Assembly: GCA_024762675.1 (NCBI GenBank)
Contig: JANTGZ010000011.1
Coordinates: 1 to 40,866, forward strand
DNA: 40,866 nucleotides
Source of the DNA: Thermodesulfobacteriota bacterium
Lineage (GTDB): Bacteria; Desulfobacterota; Anaeroferrophillalia; Anaeroferrophillales; Tharpellaceae
Direction of reading: 5' to 3'
Under the pieces are notes generated by a model. That model made no database searches, was not told the DNA's origin, and saw nothing but the letters and a program-made list of their open reading frames with translations. The translations under genes and the position numbers were made by a program. Below are positions 40,657 to 40,866 of this stretch, one piece after another. Numbering within the stretch: position 1 is the stretch's first letter; each line of letters opens with the position of its first letter.

Positions 40657-40866
40657 TAATGCCTGTTGGGTTATGATTTTGGTTTGAGAATGGAGCATGA
40701 AGTAGCAGAAAAAAGAGTTTCGGTCTATCGTCAAAACCACTACTCTCCAGTGAGATAATTGTAACTCGGGACATTGGACTATTTTCTTCCACTTATTACG
40801 CAAAAATTGCGATATTTAGTCGTGCCTTGCCCAGACCGTCGCAACTTTCTGGAGAAATTTACGCCC

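Noticed and set aside
40657-40866. Longer MFS N-terminus or another gene at the right edge
   Set aside because: The upstream frame is polar and lacks a ribosome site; nothing else codes in the last 210 bases.
1-40866. CRISPR array, prophage or insertion sequence with transposase
   Set aside because: No regularly spaced identical repeats, no phage structural genes and no transposase frame were seen; the foldback elements carry no genes.

Overview
The window looks like part of a chromosome from a Gram-negative, probably deltaproteobacterial (Desulfobacterota-like) bacterium. The support is indirect: LPS-type genes (heptosyltransferase and Kdo/heptose kinase families), a complete MoxR/Bat operon, a PIN-PhoH protein, a GspE-type ATPase, cache-domain sensors, and several foldback repeats of kinds I associate with environmental deltaproteobacteria. 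No phage, plasmid, rRNA or CRISPR signature is visible. Coding density is high, and almost all genes sit in tight same-strand runs.

Layout. (1) 333-3781 (+): a four-gene, overlapping unit of cupin, asparagine-synthase-like amidotransferase, short glutamate-cysteine-ligase-like amidoligase and glutaredoxin, closed by a strong terminator. (2) 3806-11137 (-): an aerotolerance-type operon, moxR, DUF58, a DUF4381-like gene, batA, a batB/batC fusion and batD. (3) 11328-18179 (-): an expanded yjfI/yjfJ (PspA-family) envelope-stress neighbourhood with a two-TM K+ channel, an unknown protein, a duplicated DUF350 membrane protein, an Arg/Gly-tailed membrane-anchored protein and a multi-TM spermidine-synthase homologue. 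(4) 18376-22077 (+): a periplasmic binding protein and a hybrid histidine kinase. (5) 22078-23915 (-): LPS core genes. (6) 24496-28082 (+): gltX and a chemoreceptor. (7) 28161-29770: queH, tRNA-His(GTG) and a ferritin-like protein. (8) 30045-32878 (+): trkA-trkH. (9) 32952-36200 (-): PIN-PhoH, a small PC4-like protein and an unusual exported cyclophilin-caspase fusion. (10) 36274-40656: rhomboid protease, gspE, a small secreted orphan and an MFS transporter.

The most unusual items are the cyclophilin-caspase fusion, the cupin/AsnB/amidoligase/glutaredoxin unit (a candidate biosynthetic system for an unknown gamma-glutamyl or thiol compound), and the extended PspA/K+ channel/polyamine cluster. 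Five non-coding foldback elements and three short tandem repeats are scattered between genes. Two of the foldbacks are diverged copies of one structured repeat. All functions are inferred from reading translated sequence; no database search was possible.
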